Below, one piece after another: positions 15,734 to 22,401 of a DNA stretch of 35,660 nucleotides. The DNA comes from a virus. The position numbers and the translations under genes are program-made. The notes beneath the pieces were generated by a model. The model made no database searches. It had not been told where the DNA came from and saw only the letters and a list, made by a program, of their open reading frames with translations. Every line of letters starts with the position of its first letter. The stretch's first letter is position 1. The stretch spans positions 1-35,660 of IMG/VR virus record IMGVR_UViG_3300021960_007424; one strand, written 5' to 3'.

Positions 15734-17050
15734 TTACAAACATTCATAGCGATAATTGTCTCCATCAAAAGTGGACCAGCATAAAGGTGCTACACTATGG
15801 AAATTTTTTCCATTCATAAAAGGAACAATAATGGCCGCAGAAAATACAGCTATTGTCGGTAATGCCACTTTTATAATTGAGCCTTTAGGGATTGTCTTTC
15901 TAGTCTTTGTTTTAAAAATATTTTTTTCACGTTCTTCTGTGTATAAATTTTGTTTCACATACTCTTCCTTAAATAATTTTATGAATTCTTCTCTAGCTTT
16001 TCTGTCTAAGGTTAGGCGTATTAGTTTTTCATTAATGAAATCTTCATATTCACTAGCTGCCACTTTTCTATAAAGAATGCCATAAGTTGAATTGTTAGTG
16101 ATGCGATCATAATTTTTAACTATGATCATGGAATTGCTTATTGGATAATACTTTATTGCATCGTTATTTTTAGATATAAGCCGTCGATTTTCGAAGGCAA
16201 GTCTATCATTATACAATGAATAGTTTACATCATGGTAGTCTTGGTCTAAATTAAATCTTGTACCAGGCATGACCATATTTTTCCAGTCCCAACCAGAAAT
16301 ACATGTATCAGTTGTTATCTTTGGATCAATAGTCGGAACTCCAGAAGTTATGTCACAAGAAGACAAAGGGGCAGGTACTTCTTGAGCATCTAAATATTGG
16401 TTTTCTTCGATAGCGGTTCTAAAAACAATTTGAGGATATAAGTAATTTTCTCCGCTGGTCAAGCAGCTTTCCCAAATTTGATAAGCATGTTCCTTATCAT
16501 CATAAAAATTATGAGAATCCATTTTTAATTCAGAAAATATTTGATTTTTTTCTAAAGCGGATATTGACTGAATTGCTTTTAGATTCGAAACTACTTTTCC
16601 ATCGTAGGTGCCTTTGGGACTACTCTCTATTAGAAAAGATTCGCCTTGTCTTTTATAGATCCAATTGCCATCTATTGTGGTTTCAACGATTGGCTGACGA
16701 CCTGAAAGATCTATTAAGTATTCTAAAAAAGGTTCAATATTGCTATCTCCAGACACTAAGTCTTTGCAGATTTTATTTATTTCCCTAAATGACAAATTTA
16801 ATTGACATTCCACATATTCATCCTTAGTTGGATCAATATCAGAGCAAGGATCTGATCTTTCAATTTCATCGAATGTATTCAAAGAAGGTTTAATCATCTG
16901 ACCTTCTATGTGTAAGGTATCAAATATTATTTCTGAAGAATTAAGATTGTGGCAGTGGTATGGTTGCGAACCTGCATGACACCCATGTGTATCAGTATTG
17001 CCACTATGTGCCGAAATAGTATTTATTAAAATTAAAAACAAAAAATTCAT
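15734..17050 (-). CDS. Exported Cys/His-rich protein with C-terminal membrane span, probably acquired
   Basis: A 438-aa protein. Residues 1-14 (MNFLFLILINTISA) form a short signal peptide, followed at 15-34 by an HSGxTDxxGCH...YHCH motif that is known at the start of secreted bacterial proteins. The middle has eight or so cysteines that could form disulphides outside the cytoplasm. A hydrophobic segment near 393-412 (IIKVALPTIAVFSAAIIVPF) may anchor it, with a short Cys-containing tail (SVAPLCWSTFDGD). The gene is AT-rich, with many ATA/AGA-type codons unlike dnaE beside it. It is a one-gene unit between two copies of the same leader. A cell-surface role such as exclusion of other phages is possible but unproven. 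Export is inferred from sequence. Confidence 0.85.
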   Translation of the reverse strand: MNFLFLILINTISAHSGNTDTHGCHAGSQPYHCHNLNSSEIIFDTLHIEGQMIKPSLNTFDEIERSDPCSDIDPTKDEYVECQLNLSFREINKICKDLVSGDSNIEPFLEYLIDLSGRQPIVETTIDGNWIYKRQGESFLIESSPKGTYDGKVVSNLKAIQSISALEKNQIFSELKMDSHNFYDDKEHAYQIWESCLTSGENYLYPQIVFRTAIEENQYLDAQEVPAPLSSCDITSGVPTIDPKITTDTCISGWDWKNMVMPGTRFNLDQDYHDVNYSLYNDRLAFENRRLISKNNDAIKYYPISNSMIIVKNYDRITNNSTYGILYRKVAASEYEDFINEKLIRLTLDRKAREEFIKLFKEEYVKQNLYTEEREKNIFKTKTRKTIPKGSIIKVALPTIAVFSAAIIVPFMNGKNFHSVAPLCWSTFDGDNYRYECL

Positions 17051-17081
17051 ATGTCCTCCGAATTATGTTTATAATATAACA
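17043..17081 (-). repeat. Shared leader module, copy 2 (exported protein)
   Basis: Identical over 39 bases to 15669-15707. The 34 bases 17052-17085 are also identical to 33467-33500 before the dnaB-like gene. Confidence 0.9.
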
Positions 17082-17101
17082 CACTATAGATTGTTTGTCA
17101 A
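17073..17101 (-). promoter_or_regulatory. Sigma70-type promoter for the exported-protein gene
   Basis: TTGACA at 17101-17096, 17-base spacer ending GTGT, TATATT at 17078-17073. It overlaps the last codons of the small gene upstream. Confidence 0.9.
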
Positions 17102-17266
17102 GTCAGAATTGTAAAAAATTTCTATATCGTCTTTCTCGACAAAATAATCCTCCTCTGTGTCAAAGTGATAAACTCTGTATAGGGTTTCACCATGTTTGTT
17201 TTGATGTACTTTCAAGATCATGCATAGACCAAACATCCATTTGCACTCAACTAAATCTCCGATCAT
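17084..17266 (-). CDS. Small SH3-like barrel protein
   Basis: A 60-aa protein starting at the ATG at 17266, which overlaps the preceding TGA (ATGA) and follows GGAGGAAAA; the longer frame has no ribosome site. It is all short strands: GDLVECKWMFGLCMILKV, LYRVYHFDTEEDYFV, and DDIEIFY. The opening GDLV plus a later G-(I/M)-I pattern is shared with the next gene (17263) and with 27162, suggesting three diverged copies of one SH3-like family. No function is known. Confidence 0.72.
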   Translation of the reverse strand: MIGDLVECKWMFGLCMILKVHQNKHGETLYRVYHFDTEEDYFVEKDDIEIFYNSDLTNNL

Positions 17267-17484
17267 TTTTCCTCCAAGTGTTCGAGATAAAACTCCATAA
17301 GCCGCTCTTCTTGCTGCAGTGGAATCCAAAACACGCCTATTGCATCTTCTTTTGTACCATCATAAGATTGATACACATTTCTTTCAATTGTCAATATAAT
17401 GCCAAGTTTCTTTAGCGGATCATATCTTGACTTGACAATGCCGCCCGACTTGAAGACAACAAGGTCTCCGACATTAAACATCAT
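17263..17484 (-). CDS. Small SH3-like barrel protein, paralogue of neighbours
   Basis: A 73-aa protein with CTTGGAGGTGG before tandem ATGs at 17484 and 17481. VGDLVVFKSGGIVKSRY, KLGIILTIERN and IGVFWIPL form a beta pattern close to that at 27162; the C-terminal helix is FYLEHLEEK. It overlaps both neighbours, so translation is coupled. Function unknown. Confidence 0.72.
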   Translation of the reverse strand: MMFNVGDLVVFKSGGIVKSRYDPLKKLGIILTIERNVYQSYDGTKEDAIGVFWIPLQQEERLMEFYLEHLEEK

Positions 17485-17665
17485 CCACCTCCAAGTATAA
17501 TACTTGATTAGTAGAAGAAATTATGTTCCACTCAAAAGGACTGACGATTAGTGGCTGCACTCCAAGTTGTTCTAAGAATACCGCATTTCTTTCTCGCGCT
17601 TGGCAGAAAGAAGCAGCTCGAGGAACAAAATAGTTCTTACCTTTTATTACATATGCATATTTCAT
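17474..17665 (-). CDS. Small protein of unknown function
   Basis: A 63-aa protein whose ATG at 17665 overlaps the stop of the GIY-YIG gene (ATGA) with GGAGAACAA upstream. It opens with a strand (MKYAYVIKGKNYFVPR), continues with a helix (FCQARERNAVFLEQLGV) and ends with two strands. No known family. It overlaps the next gene by 11 bases. Confidence 0.65.
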   Translation of the reverse strand: MKYAYVIKGKNYFVPRAASFCQARERNAVFLEQLGVQPLIVSPFEWNIISSTNQVLYLEVDDV

Positions 17666-18648
17666 TTGTTCTCCGTTAACATTTTTAGTTGTTCTATCGT
17701 TAGAGCCAGATTATAAAGCTCGACTCCTTCGTCGATGTGTTGTTGAATGCTTCTTGCTTCTTCTAAAAGAAGATTGTTTTTGTCTTCGTCTTCGAACTCT
17801 TTTAGAACGTTCCACTCAAACGCGTCCTCTCCGTATTTATCAAAATCTTCTTGAAGAAGTTTGTTTGGGTGATAATTTCCTCGGAGGCCTGTGAGGTGTC
17901 CTTTCCACCTCAATTCTCCTCTTGTTGTTTCTCCAATGTAAACTTTGTTGTTTATTAGGTTTATTATTTGGTAAACGCAACTTGGTTGCTCTGCTTTTCT
18001 TTTTTCAAGATACCGAACTCTCTTTTCAGCTATCTTTTCTTTGTTTTCTTCATAATACTGGGCTTGTTGCTTTGCTATCTTTTCTTTGTTTTCTTCACGA
18101 TAATGGGCTTGTTGCTTTGCTATCTTTTCTTTGTTTTGAGCACGATACCGAGCGTTCTGCGCTGCTATCTTTTCTTTGTTTTCTTCATAATGCCGAGCTT
18201 TTTGTTCTGCTATCTTTTCTTTGTTTTCTTCACGATAATGGGCTTGTTGCTTTGCTATCTTTTCTTTGTTTTGAGCACGATACCGAGCGATCTTTTCTTT
18301 GTTTTCTTCACGATACCGAAAGGAGTATTCTGCTATCTTTTCTTTGTTTTCTTCATAATACCGAGCGTTTTTCTCTGCTATCTTTTCTTTGTTTTCGGAA
18401 CGATACCGAGCACCTTGCTTTGCTATCTTTTCTTTGTTTTGAGCACGATACCGAGCACCTTGCTTTGCTATCTTTTCTTTGTTTTCTTCATAATACCTAG
18501 CATTACGCTTTGCTATCTTTTCTTTGTTTTGAGCACGATATTGGGCTTTGCATGATTTGCATTGGCGGGTGTGGCCGTCTTTCGTACTCTTGTTTCTAGA
18601 GAACTCGACAAGTGGCTTTTGGATTCCGCATTTGCTACATTTTTTCAT
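17662..18648 (-). CDS. GIY-YIG nuclease with zinc finger and tandem-repeat linker
   Basis: A 328-aa protein in three parts. Residues 4-33 form a C-x2-C...C-x2-C zinc finger (C4, C7, C30, C33). Residues 41-216 are twelve copies of a 15-residue unit starting NKEKIA and rich in Lys, Glu, Arg and Tyr; the sixth copy is 4 residues short. Residues about 225-300 are a GIY-YIG nuclease domain: VYQI, then KVYIGETTRGELRWKGH and a closing KYGEDAFEWNVL segment. The layout resembles free-standing homing endonucleases with an extended linker between DNA-binding and cutting parts. It is embedded in an operon with gcvH, joined by ATGA overlaps. Cutting activity is inferred from motifs. Confidence 0.88.
   Translation of the reverse strand: MKKCSKCGIQKPLVEFSRNKSTKDGHTRQCKSCKAQYRAQNKEKIAKRNARYYEENKEKIAKQGARYRAQNKEKIAKQGARYRSENKEKIAEKNARYYEENKEKIAEYSFRYREENKEKIARYRAQNKEKIAKQQAHYREENKEKIAEQKARHYEENKEKIAAQNARYRAQNKEKIAKQQAHYREENKEKIAKQQAQYYEENKEKIAEKRVRYLEKRKAEQPSCVYQIINLINNKVYIGETTRGELRWKGHLTGLRGNYHPNKLLQEDFDKYGEDAFEWNVLKEFEDEDKNNLLLEEARSIQQHIDEGVELYNLALTIEQLKMLTENK
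18001..18528 (-). repeat. 45-bp tandem repeat array (12 units) inside the GIY-YIG gene
   Basis: Twelve in-frame units, eleven of 45 bp and one of 33 bp. Each contains a near-invariant AACAAAGAAAAGATAGC core (minus strand) encoding NKEKIA, with the rest more variable. Unit number is likely to vary between related phages. Confidence 0.92.
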
Positions 18649-19049
18649 TGTTCCTCCGTTATTTCGCAGCCCAAAAAGGCTTTGTACTCCGCTTCATCCA
18701 TCAGGTTGTCTAGGTCTGAAGCATTAGACACTTGTATCTTAATCAGCCATCCAGAATTGTATGGATCGACATTGACTGGATGTTCATCACCAGCGAAATC
18801 GACCAACTCTTCATTCACTTCCAGAACAGTTCCTGTTACTGGAGATTTCAAATCACTCACGGCTTTGTTAGATTCAATCTCGCCGAACTCTTCTCCTTGC
18901 TCAACATCCTCTTCCAGATCTGGAAAGCCAACATAGACAACATCACCTAGTTCACTCTGAGCAAAGTCTGTAATTCCAACTATAGCAACATCTCCTTCCA
19001 TTCGAACCCATTCATTGGATTCTGTAAACTTCAAACCAGCAGTAGACAT
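18645..19049 (-). CDS. gcvH: Glycine cleavage system H protein (lipoyl carrier)
   Basis: A 134-aa protein of normal GcvH length. In the host enzyme this small carrier bears lipoic acid and shuttles the aminomethyl group from glycine between the P, T and L proteins. The lipoylation site is clear: ESNKAVSDLKSPVTG with K62, and the surrounding fold blocks are present (HEWV-like NEWVRMEGD, VGITDFAQSELGDVVYV, NSGWLIKI). The start has AAGGAG; the stop overlaps the GIY-YIG start (ATGA). No P, T or L gene is in the window, so it would work with host partners or as a lipoyl acceptor. It is an auxiliary metabolic gene. Confidence 0.95.
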   Translation of the reverse strand: MSTAGLKFTESNEWVRMEGDVAIVGITDFAQSELGDVVYVGFPDLEEDVEQGEEFGEIESNKAVSDLKSPVTGTVLEVNEELVDFAGDEHPVNVDPYNSGWLIKIQVSNASDLDNLMDEAEYKAFLGCEITEEQ

Positions 19050-19111
19050 GACAACTCCTTTAAAACTGTTGGGTATTTTTCGTATAGTTTGTTTTGTAGT
19101 TCTGCTCTCAT
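19031..19111 (-). CDS. 26-aa open frame, probably a remnant of a larger phage gene
   Basis: It opens with ATG at 19111 overlapping the upstream TGA (ATGA) behind AAAGGAGAACAA, and ends within the gcvH start. The peptide begins MRAELQNKLYEKYPTVLKEL, which resembles the first residues of a common small phage protein family (LYDKYPxIF-type). The rest of such a protein is missing, replaced by gcvH in another frame. It may be a decayed gene or a coupling peptide. Confidence 0.45.
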   Translation of the reverse strand: MRAELQNKLYEKYPTVLKELSCLLLV

Positions 19112-19389
19112 TTGTTCTCCTTTAAGCTTCTTTCGCTCAACTCTTTGTTTATCTTGCCTATCTCGTGATCAATCTCTTTTATTTCTCTCACGAGATAGTC
19201 CTTCTTTGTTCTCAAAATGTTTAGTTGATCCACAAGGTCTTGTTCTTCTTGAAGGTGCTTTGGAGCATTTAGCCCCAGTCTTTCAAGTTCGGCCATGTTT
19301 GAGCGAGATTGTTGAGTTAAGACTTCATACTTGGAAGGCTCTCTCGGGTCTGTTTCGCTTAATACTTTTTTTATTTGATCTAATTTCAT
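19108..19389 (-). CDS. Small coiled-coil protein of unknown function
   Basis: A 93-aa protein with TGGAGAACAA before the ATG, 10 bases after uvsE. Two long helices, residues 22-55 (SRSNMAELERLGL, HLQEEQDLVDQLNILRTK) and 60-90 (YLVREIKEIDHEIGKINKEL), show heptad spacing. No catalytic or metal site. Function unknown. Confidence 0.72.
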   Translation of the reverse strand: MKLDQIKKVLSETDPREPSKYEVLTQQSRSNMAELERLGLNAPKHLQEEQDLVDQLNILRTKKDYLVREIKEIDHEIGKINKELSERSLKENK

Positions 19390-19399
19390 TTGTTCTCCA

Positions 19400-20344
19400 T
19401 TATTTCGCAGCCATGCAAGATGAGCCAGCCATCAACTCACGCATCTTGAACAATGCTTGTTCTTTAAATTTCGCCTCTAACATGATGTCCATGCGGTGAC
19501 CGTAGGTGTCGATAGGCGTCCAATAAGAGTCGCTGTGCGCTTGTGGCTTGATCTTGGGGTCATTATGCTCGACAGAGCGTGACTGGCTGTAATGAACGAC
19601 AGGGACAACGTCGCCCCATGTTTGAAGTGCCAACTCAACGGCATCCTGTTGCGACAAACCACCAGTGCACATTGTGTGGTGGTGATAGTCATGCACGATG
19701 GGGATGCCAATTTGTTTGAATATACCATCGTACAACTCTTTGGTTGAGTATAGCGATTCTTTGTCGTCGTTCTCCACAGTCAGTCGAGTTTTGACGGCGT
19801 CAGATAAACGCTCGAAGTTTTTGCAGAATGTCTGCATTGCGACTGATTTATCGTCGTAAGCCGCTCCGACGTGAATGTTGATCTTTGCCCAAGGAGAGCG
19901 AGGTTGACACAAAAGATCCATCATGCGACCATTGACTTCAAGGTCATTGATGGTGTTTTGCACAACCTGCTCATTTGGAGAACAAAGTTTGTTGAAGGGG
20001 CCGGGATGACATGTCAAGCGAATGTTGTTCTCGTTGGCAAACAGGCCGGCTTCGTAAAGGGCTTCTTCAATTGCGTCGAAGTCTTTGAGGTCTTCGAGGT
20101 TGTATTCCGAAGCCCATGGAAAAATCTCGGAGGACATGCGAAAGAAGTGGATGTCATGCTGTGCATTCCATTTGAGGATTGTGAGCAAGTCGGTGACGTT
20201 TTGAAGAATGACCTCGGACACATAGTCGAGACCTTTCTCTTGAAACGTTTTCTTTCGCATTGTGCGATTGGTTGATACCTTCACCTTGCGAGATGAAAGT
20301 TCGGTGTTGATGCAGGCATAGCCCAAGTTATAGTTGTTAATCAT
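19400..20344 (-). CDS. uvsE: UV damage endonuclease (UVDE/UvsE)
   Basis: A 314-aa TIM-barrel endonuclease that nicks DNA 5' of UV photoproducts and starts repair without glycosylase. Family blocks are clear: LGYACIN, RMSSEIFPW (69-77), CHPGPFN with H113, KINIHVG with H158, LTVENDD with E191, IVHDYHHH (216-223), HYSQS with H251, HSDSYW with H270 and MLEAK with E290, which supply the metal cluster. The lysine two residues before H251, reported as carboxylated in the Thermus enzyme, is V249 here. A promoter and CGGAGGACAA precede the ATG; it heads the operon that includes gcvH. Confidence 0.95.
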   Translation of the reverse strand: MINNYNLGYACINTELSSRKVKVSTNRTMRKKTFQEKGLDYVSEVILQNVTDLLTILKWNAQHDIHFFRMSSEIFPWASEYNLEDLKDFDAIEEALYEAGLFANENNIRLTCHPGPFNKLCSPNEQVVQNTINDLEVNGRMMDLLCQPRSPWAKINIHVGAAYDDKSVAMQTFCKNFERLSDAVKTRLTVENDDKESLYSTKELYDGIFKQIGIPIVHDYHHHTMCTGGLSQQDAVELALQTWGDVVPVVHYSQSRSVEHNDPKIKPQAHSDSYWTPIDTYGHRMDIMLEAKFKEQALFKMRELMAGSSCMAAK

Positions 20345-20370
20345 TTGTCCTCCGTGATTGTTATAATATT

Positions 20371-20399
20371 AATGTAACATATACAAGAAGGTTTGTCAA
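20371..20399 (-). promoter_or_regulatory. Sigma70-type promoter for the uvsE-gcvH operon
   Basis: TTGACA at 20399-20394, 17-base spacer ending ATGT, TACATT at 20376-20371. Confidence 0.85.
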
Positions 20400-20418
20400 G
20401 TAATTTTTGTAAGTTTTT

Positions 20419-20544
20419 TTAACAATCTTCTGGATTATCTGCTATCATAACGCAAGTATCGTAATAAGCGTCAATATTTTCCGTTGCTTGTTGAAAAAGG
20501 TCTGGCTCTACGGCACAGCATAAATAAGTTAGTATTAAAATCAT
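20419..20544 (-). CDS. 41-aa small protein with hydrophobic N-terminus
   Basis: An ATG at 20544 overlaps the stop of the tagged Tat gene (ATGA) with CCGGAGGACCA directly upstream. The peptide starts MILILTYLCCAVEPD, continues with an acidic helix (LFQQATENIDAYYDT) and ends CVMIADNPEDC. The short hydrophobic start with paired Cys could be a minimal signal or lipoprotein-like end, although no basic n-region is present. Its pairing with an exported-looking protein hints at a shared envelope location. Function unknown. Confidence 0.6.
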   Translation of the reverse strand: MILILTYLCCAVEPDLFQQATENIDAYYDTCVMIADNPEDC

Positions 20545-21350
20545 TGGTCCTCCGGTTTCCATGCTGGATTTGATACAATTGCGCCTCTGTCCATAGATGA
20601 CATGACTTTGTTGTATGCACTCAGCATTTCTTCATATTCTTGTTGTGTTATTTGTTCTCTTCTTAAAATTTGGTTTACTTCTTGTTGGCTTGTTGCTCCT
20701 CTAATATCTGCTTCTACTTGCAGCATCTGTTCCATCCAAACATCTAACGCTACAGTCCAAGCAAGTGGCAAGATTTTTACTTCGATATCTTGATCCCACC
20801 TGTTTTTCGAGCTAATTGTTGGAGCCATCTTCATGTTGTTTGGATCTGGGCTAATCTCTGTTCCCCAAAATGCTAACTGACCGAATACATGTTTGTAAGT
20901 CTGCTTCAGAGTCCAGTTGTCATAAAACGCTCTTGCTTCAGTTGGAGTATTCCCTAGAGTAAGAGATTCATCCATCTCGGCCCATAGTTCTCCGATATCA
21001 ACATAGGCATATGCTTGACCTGTTGCTGCGTCTGCTGCTGGTGCTATAGCATAATACTCTTTCCATGGAACATATCTCAAAGCATCCATGGCAGCTTTTG
21101 CATCTGCGGAGGGGACTGGTGGTTCTGTATTTTGAGCAGAAATCTCTTGATCTCTCGCAGAAGGTTGACCTAGACCTCCGATGGACACTCCCTGAAACTC
21201 ATCCGAATCCTCATCAGCATAGAGATCGCCAACTCTACCTGCTGCTGCAAGACCTGCGGCACCTGCCACGCCTTTCAAGAAGTCTCTTCTTGTAGCTTCT
21301 TCCATGACTTCTAGAATTAGTTTTTTAAGTTCAACGCTGTTAAGTTTCAT
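20541..21350 (-). CDS. Tagged protein whose leader runs directly into a Tat export signal
   Basis: A 269-aa protein. Residues 1-19 (MKLNSVELKKLILEVMEEA) are the common leader, with I-L-E cut-site pattern. Residues 20-40 (TRRDFLKGVAGAAGLAAAGR) match a twin-arginine signal: the TRRDFLK box, an Ala/Gly hydrophobic stretch, then a small-residue region. The rest is acidic and soluble: a linker (45-85), WKEYYAIAPAADAATGQAYAYVD (in two parts, 96-118), and helical segments (WTVALDVWMEQMLQVEADI; QEEYEEMLSAYNKVM-like end). No enzyme family is recognised. It has its own promoter. The arrangement suggests packaging, trimming to expose a Tat signal, and export in the new host; this is inference. Confidence 0.85.
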   Translation of the reverse strand: MKLNSVELKKLILEVMEEATRRDFLKGVAGAAGLAAAGRVGDLYADEDSDEFQGVSIGGLGQPSARDQEISAQNTEPPVPSADAKAAMDALRYVPWKEYYAIAPAADAATGQAYAYVDIGELWAEMDESLTLGNTPTEARAFYDNWTLKQTYKHVFGQLAFWGTEISPDPNNMKMAPTISSKNRWDQDIEVKILPLAWTVALDVWMEQMLQVEADIRGATSQQEVNQILRREQITQQEYEEMLSAYNKVMSSMDRGAIVSNPAWKPEDQ

Positions 21351-21368
21351 TTTTTTATCCTCAGTTAT

Positions 21369-21397
21369 AATATAACATGTTAATATTACATTGTCAA
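21369..21397 (-). promoter_or_regulatory. Sigma70-type promoter for the tagged Tat protein gene
   Basis: TTGACA at 21397-21392, 17-base spacer ending ATGT, TATATT at 21374-21369. GTTATA-T-TATAAC forms a perfect dyad over the -10. Confidence 0.88.
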
Positions 21398-21401
21398 GTT
21401 T

Positions 21402-21977
21402 TTATTTTGCTCTCAGAACAATTTCGCAAATATGCTCCAATCTTTCAATATGTTCAAATGCATCCCACGGATGCTTTCCTATGGCTGTTGCTCCATGGTT
21501 GGCTTGACCTACAACATCGCATATCAGTTTGCCTGATGGATCTGTCATGCTAAAAAACGTAGAGCTTGCAAGCTCCGGAGACACTGCTGGGAGCATTGGA
21601 ACGTTGTGACCTACCCTTGTGTACCTGTGAACCTCTGGGAACTCTTTAGCAAGCTCATGAAGGTCATAACCGGCATACATTGCGGCAACGATGTTTGTTG
21701 GATGAAGATGGAGAACGCAATTTGTCTTATCTTCTCTCTGAAGCATCCAATGCATTTCAAGTTCGCCACTTGGCTTTTTATCATTATGGACTAAGTTACC
21801 ATTGAAAATTGGCAACCTTACTACTGTTTCAGGTATGATAGTTGTCTTTCTAACACCAGATGGCGTTATGTAGAGTGTGTCTCGACCTCTTTGACGAAGA
21901 GAGCAGTTACCATCTCTTGTGGTAATCCATCCTCTCTTATATGCTTCTCGCATTACATCGCCAATGGCTGTTACCAT
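21402..21977 (-). CDS. Class II aldolase/adducin family enzyme
   Basis: A 191-aa metal-dependent enzyme of the family that includes L-fuculose-phosphate aldolase, ribulose-phosphate 4-epimerase and methylthioribulose-1-phosphate dehydratase. Seen: DGNCSLRQRGRDTLYITPSG (22-41), PSGELEMH with E72 and H76, the HLHP metal pair H90 and H92, and ANHGATAIG with H161. The zinc site is therefore complete. The substrate cannot be read from sequence. GGAG lies 9 bases before the ATG; it is the last gene of the long operon from 30.0 kb. It is a likely auxiliary metabolic gene acting on sugar phosphates. Confidence 0.93.
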   Translation of the reverse strand: MVTAIGDVMREAYKRGWITTRDGNCSLRQRGRDTLYITPSGVRKTTIIPETVVRLPIFNGNLVHNDKKPSGELEMHWMLQREDKTNCVLHLHPTNIVAAMYAGYDLHELAKEFPEVHRYTRVGHNVPMLPAVSPELASSTFFSMTDPSGKLICDVVGQANHGATAIGKHPWDAFEHIERLEHICEIVLRAK

Positions 21978-22387
21978 TTCTTACAGCTCCAGTATCTTGC
22001 TTTTGTCTTTGGTCCCGGATTATCACAATTGTGTCTTGCTCTGAAGGACTTGCGTCGCTTTGGGTTTGACTTTTTGATTCTCATGTTTGGGTCTCCAAAG
22101 TTTACCTTCTTGACATTTCCGGTCTTTGGATCCTTAACATATACCTTGAACTTCTTTACATCTCCGCGCATTGGCTTGTTGAGCTTTACCTTGCGTCCTT
22201 GATATTCGGCTTCTTGTTGAAGGTCAGGGCATCCACATGATGCTTCTTGAAGCATTTCAAACAAACATCCTTCGCATACCATGTCGCCCTCTTCCAAGGT
22301 TGCTCCATGAAAGTGCTCTAAGATTGAGTCATCGCCTTCAAATATTAATTCTTTTCTGCCATTTGATTCTGTGATTTTAAGTTTCAT
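21971..22387 (-). CDS. Cys-rich phage protein with RRKSFRARHNC...YWSCKKW module
   Basis: A 138-aa protein. Residues 36-55 hold a Cys cluster (VCEGCLFEML, CGCPDL). Residues 80-138 form a module with VKDPKTGNVKKVNFGDPNM, NPKRRKSFRARHNC and GPKTKARYWSCKKW; this module recurs in many large-phage proteins, to my knowledge without assigned function, and its Arg/Lys richness suggests nucleic-acid or virion contact. AAGGAGACAATAA precedes the ATG. It overlaps the aldolase start by 7 bases. Confidence 0.82.
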   Translation of the reverse strand: MKLKITESNGRKELIFEGDDSILEHFHGATLEEGDMVCEGCLFEMLQEASCGCPDLQQEAEYQGRKVKLNKPMRGDVKKFKVYVKDPKTGNVKKVNFGDPNMRIKKSNPKRRKSFRARHNCDNPGPKTKARYWSCKKW

Positions 22388-22401
22388 TTATTGTCTCCTT
22401 G

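Noticed and set aside
18001-18528. Regular repeats resembling a CRISPR array
   Set aside because: Units are in frame within a protein, the whole 45-bp unit is conserved, and there are no unique spacers or cas genes.
17922-18555. Two long plus-strand open frames of 192 and 195 codons across the repeat region
   Set aside because: They are mirror translations of the 45-bp repeats in the GIY-YIG gene, with low-complexity Phe/Leu/Cys text, no ribosome site, and opposite to all other genes.
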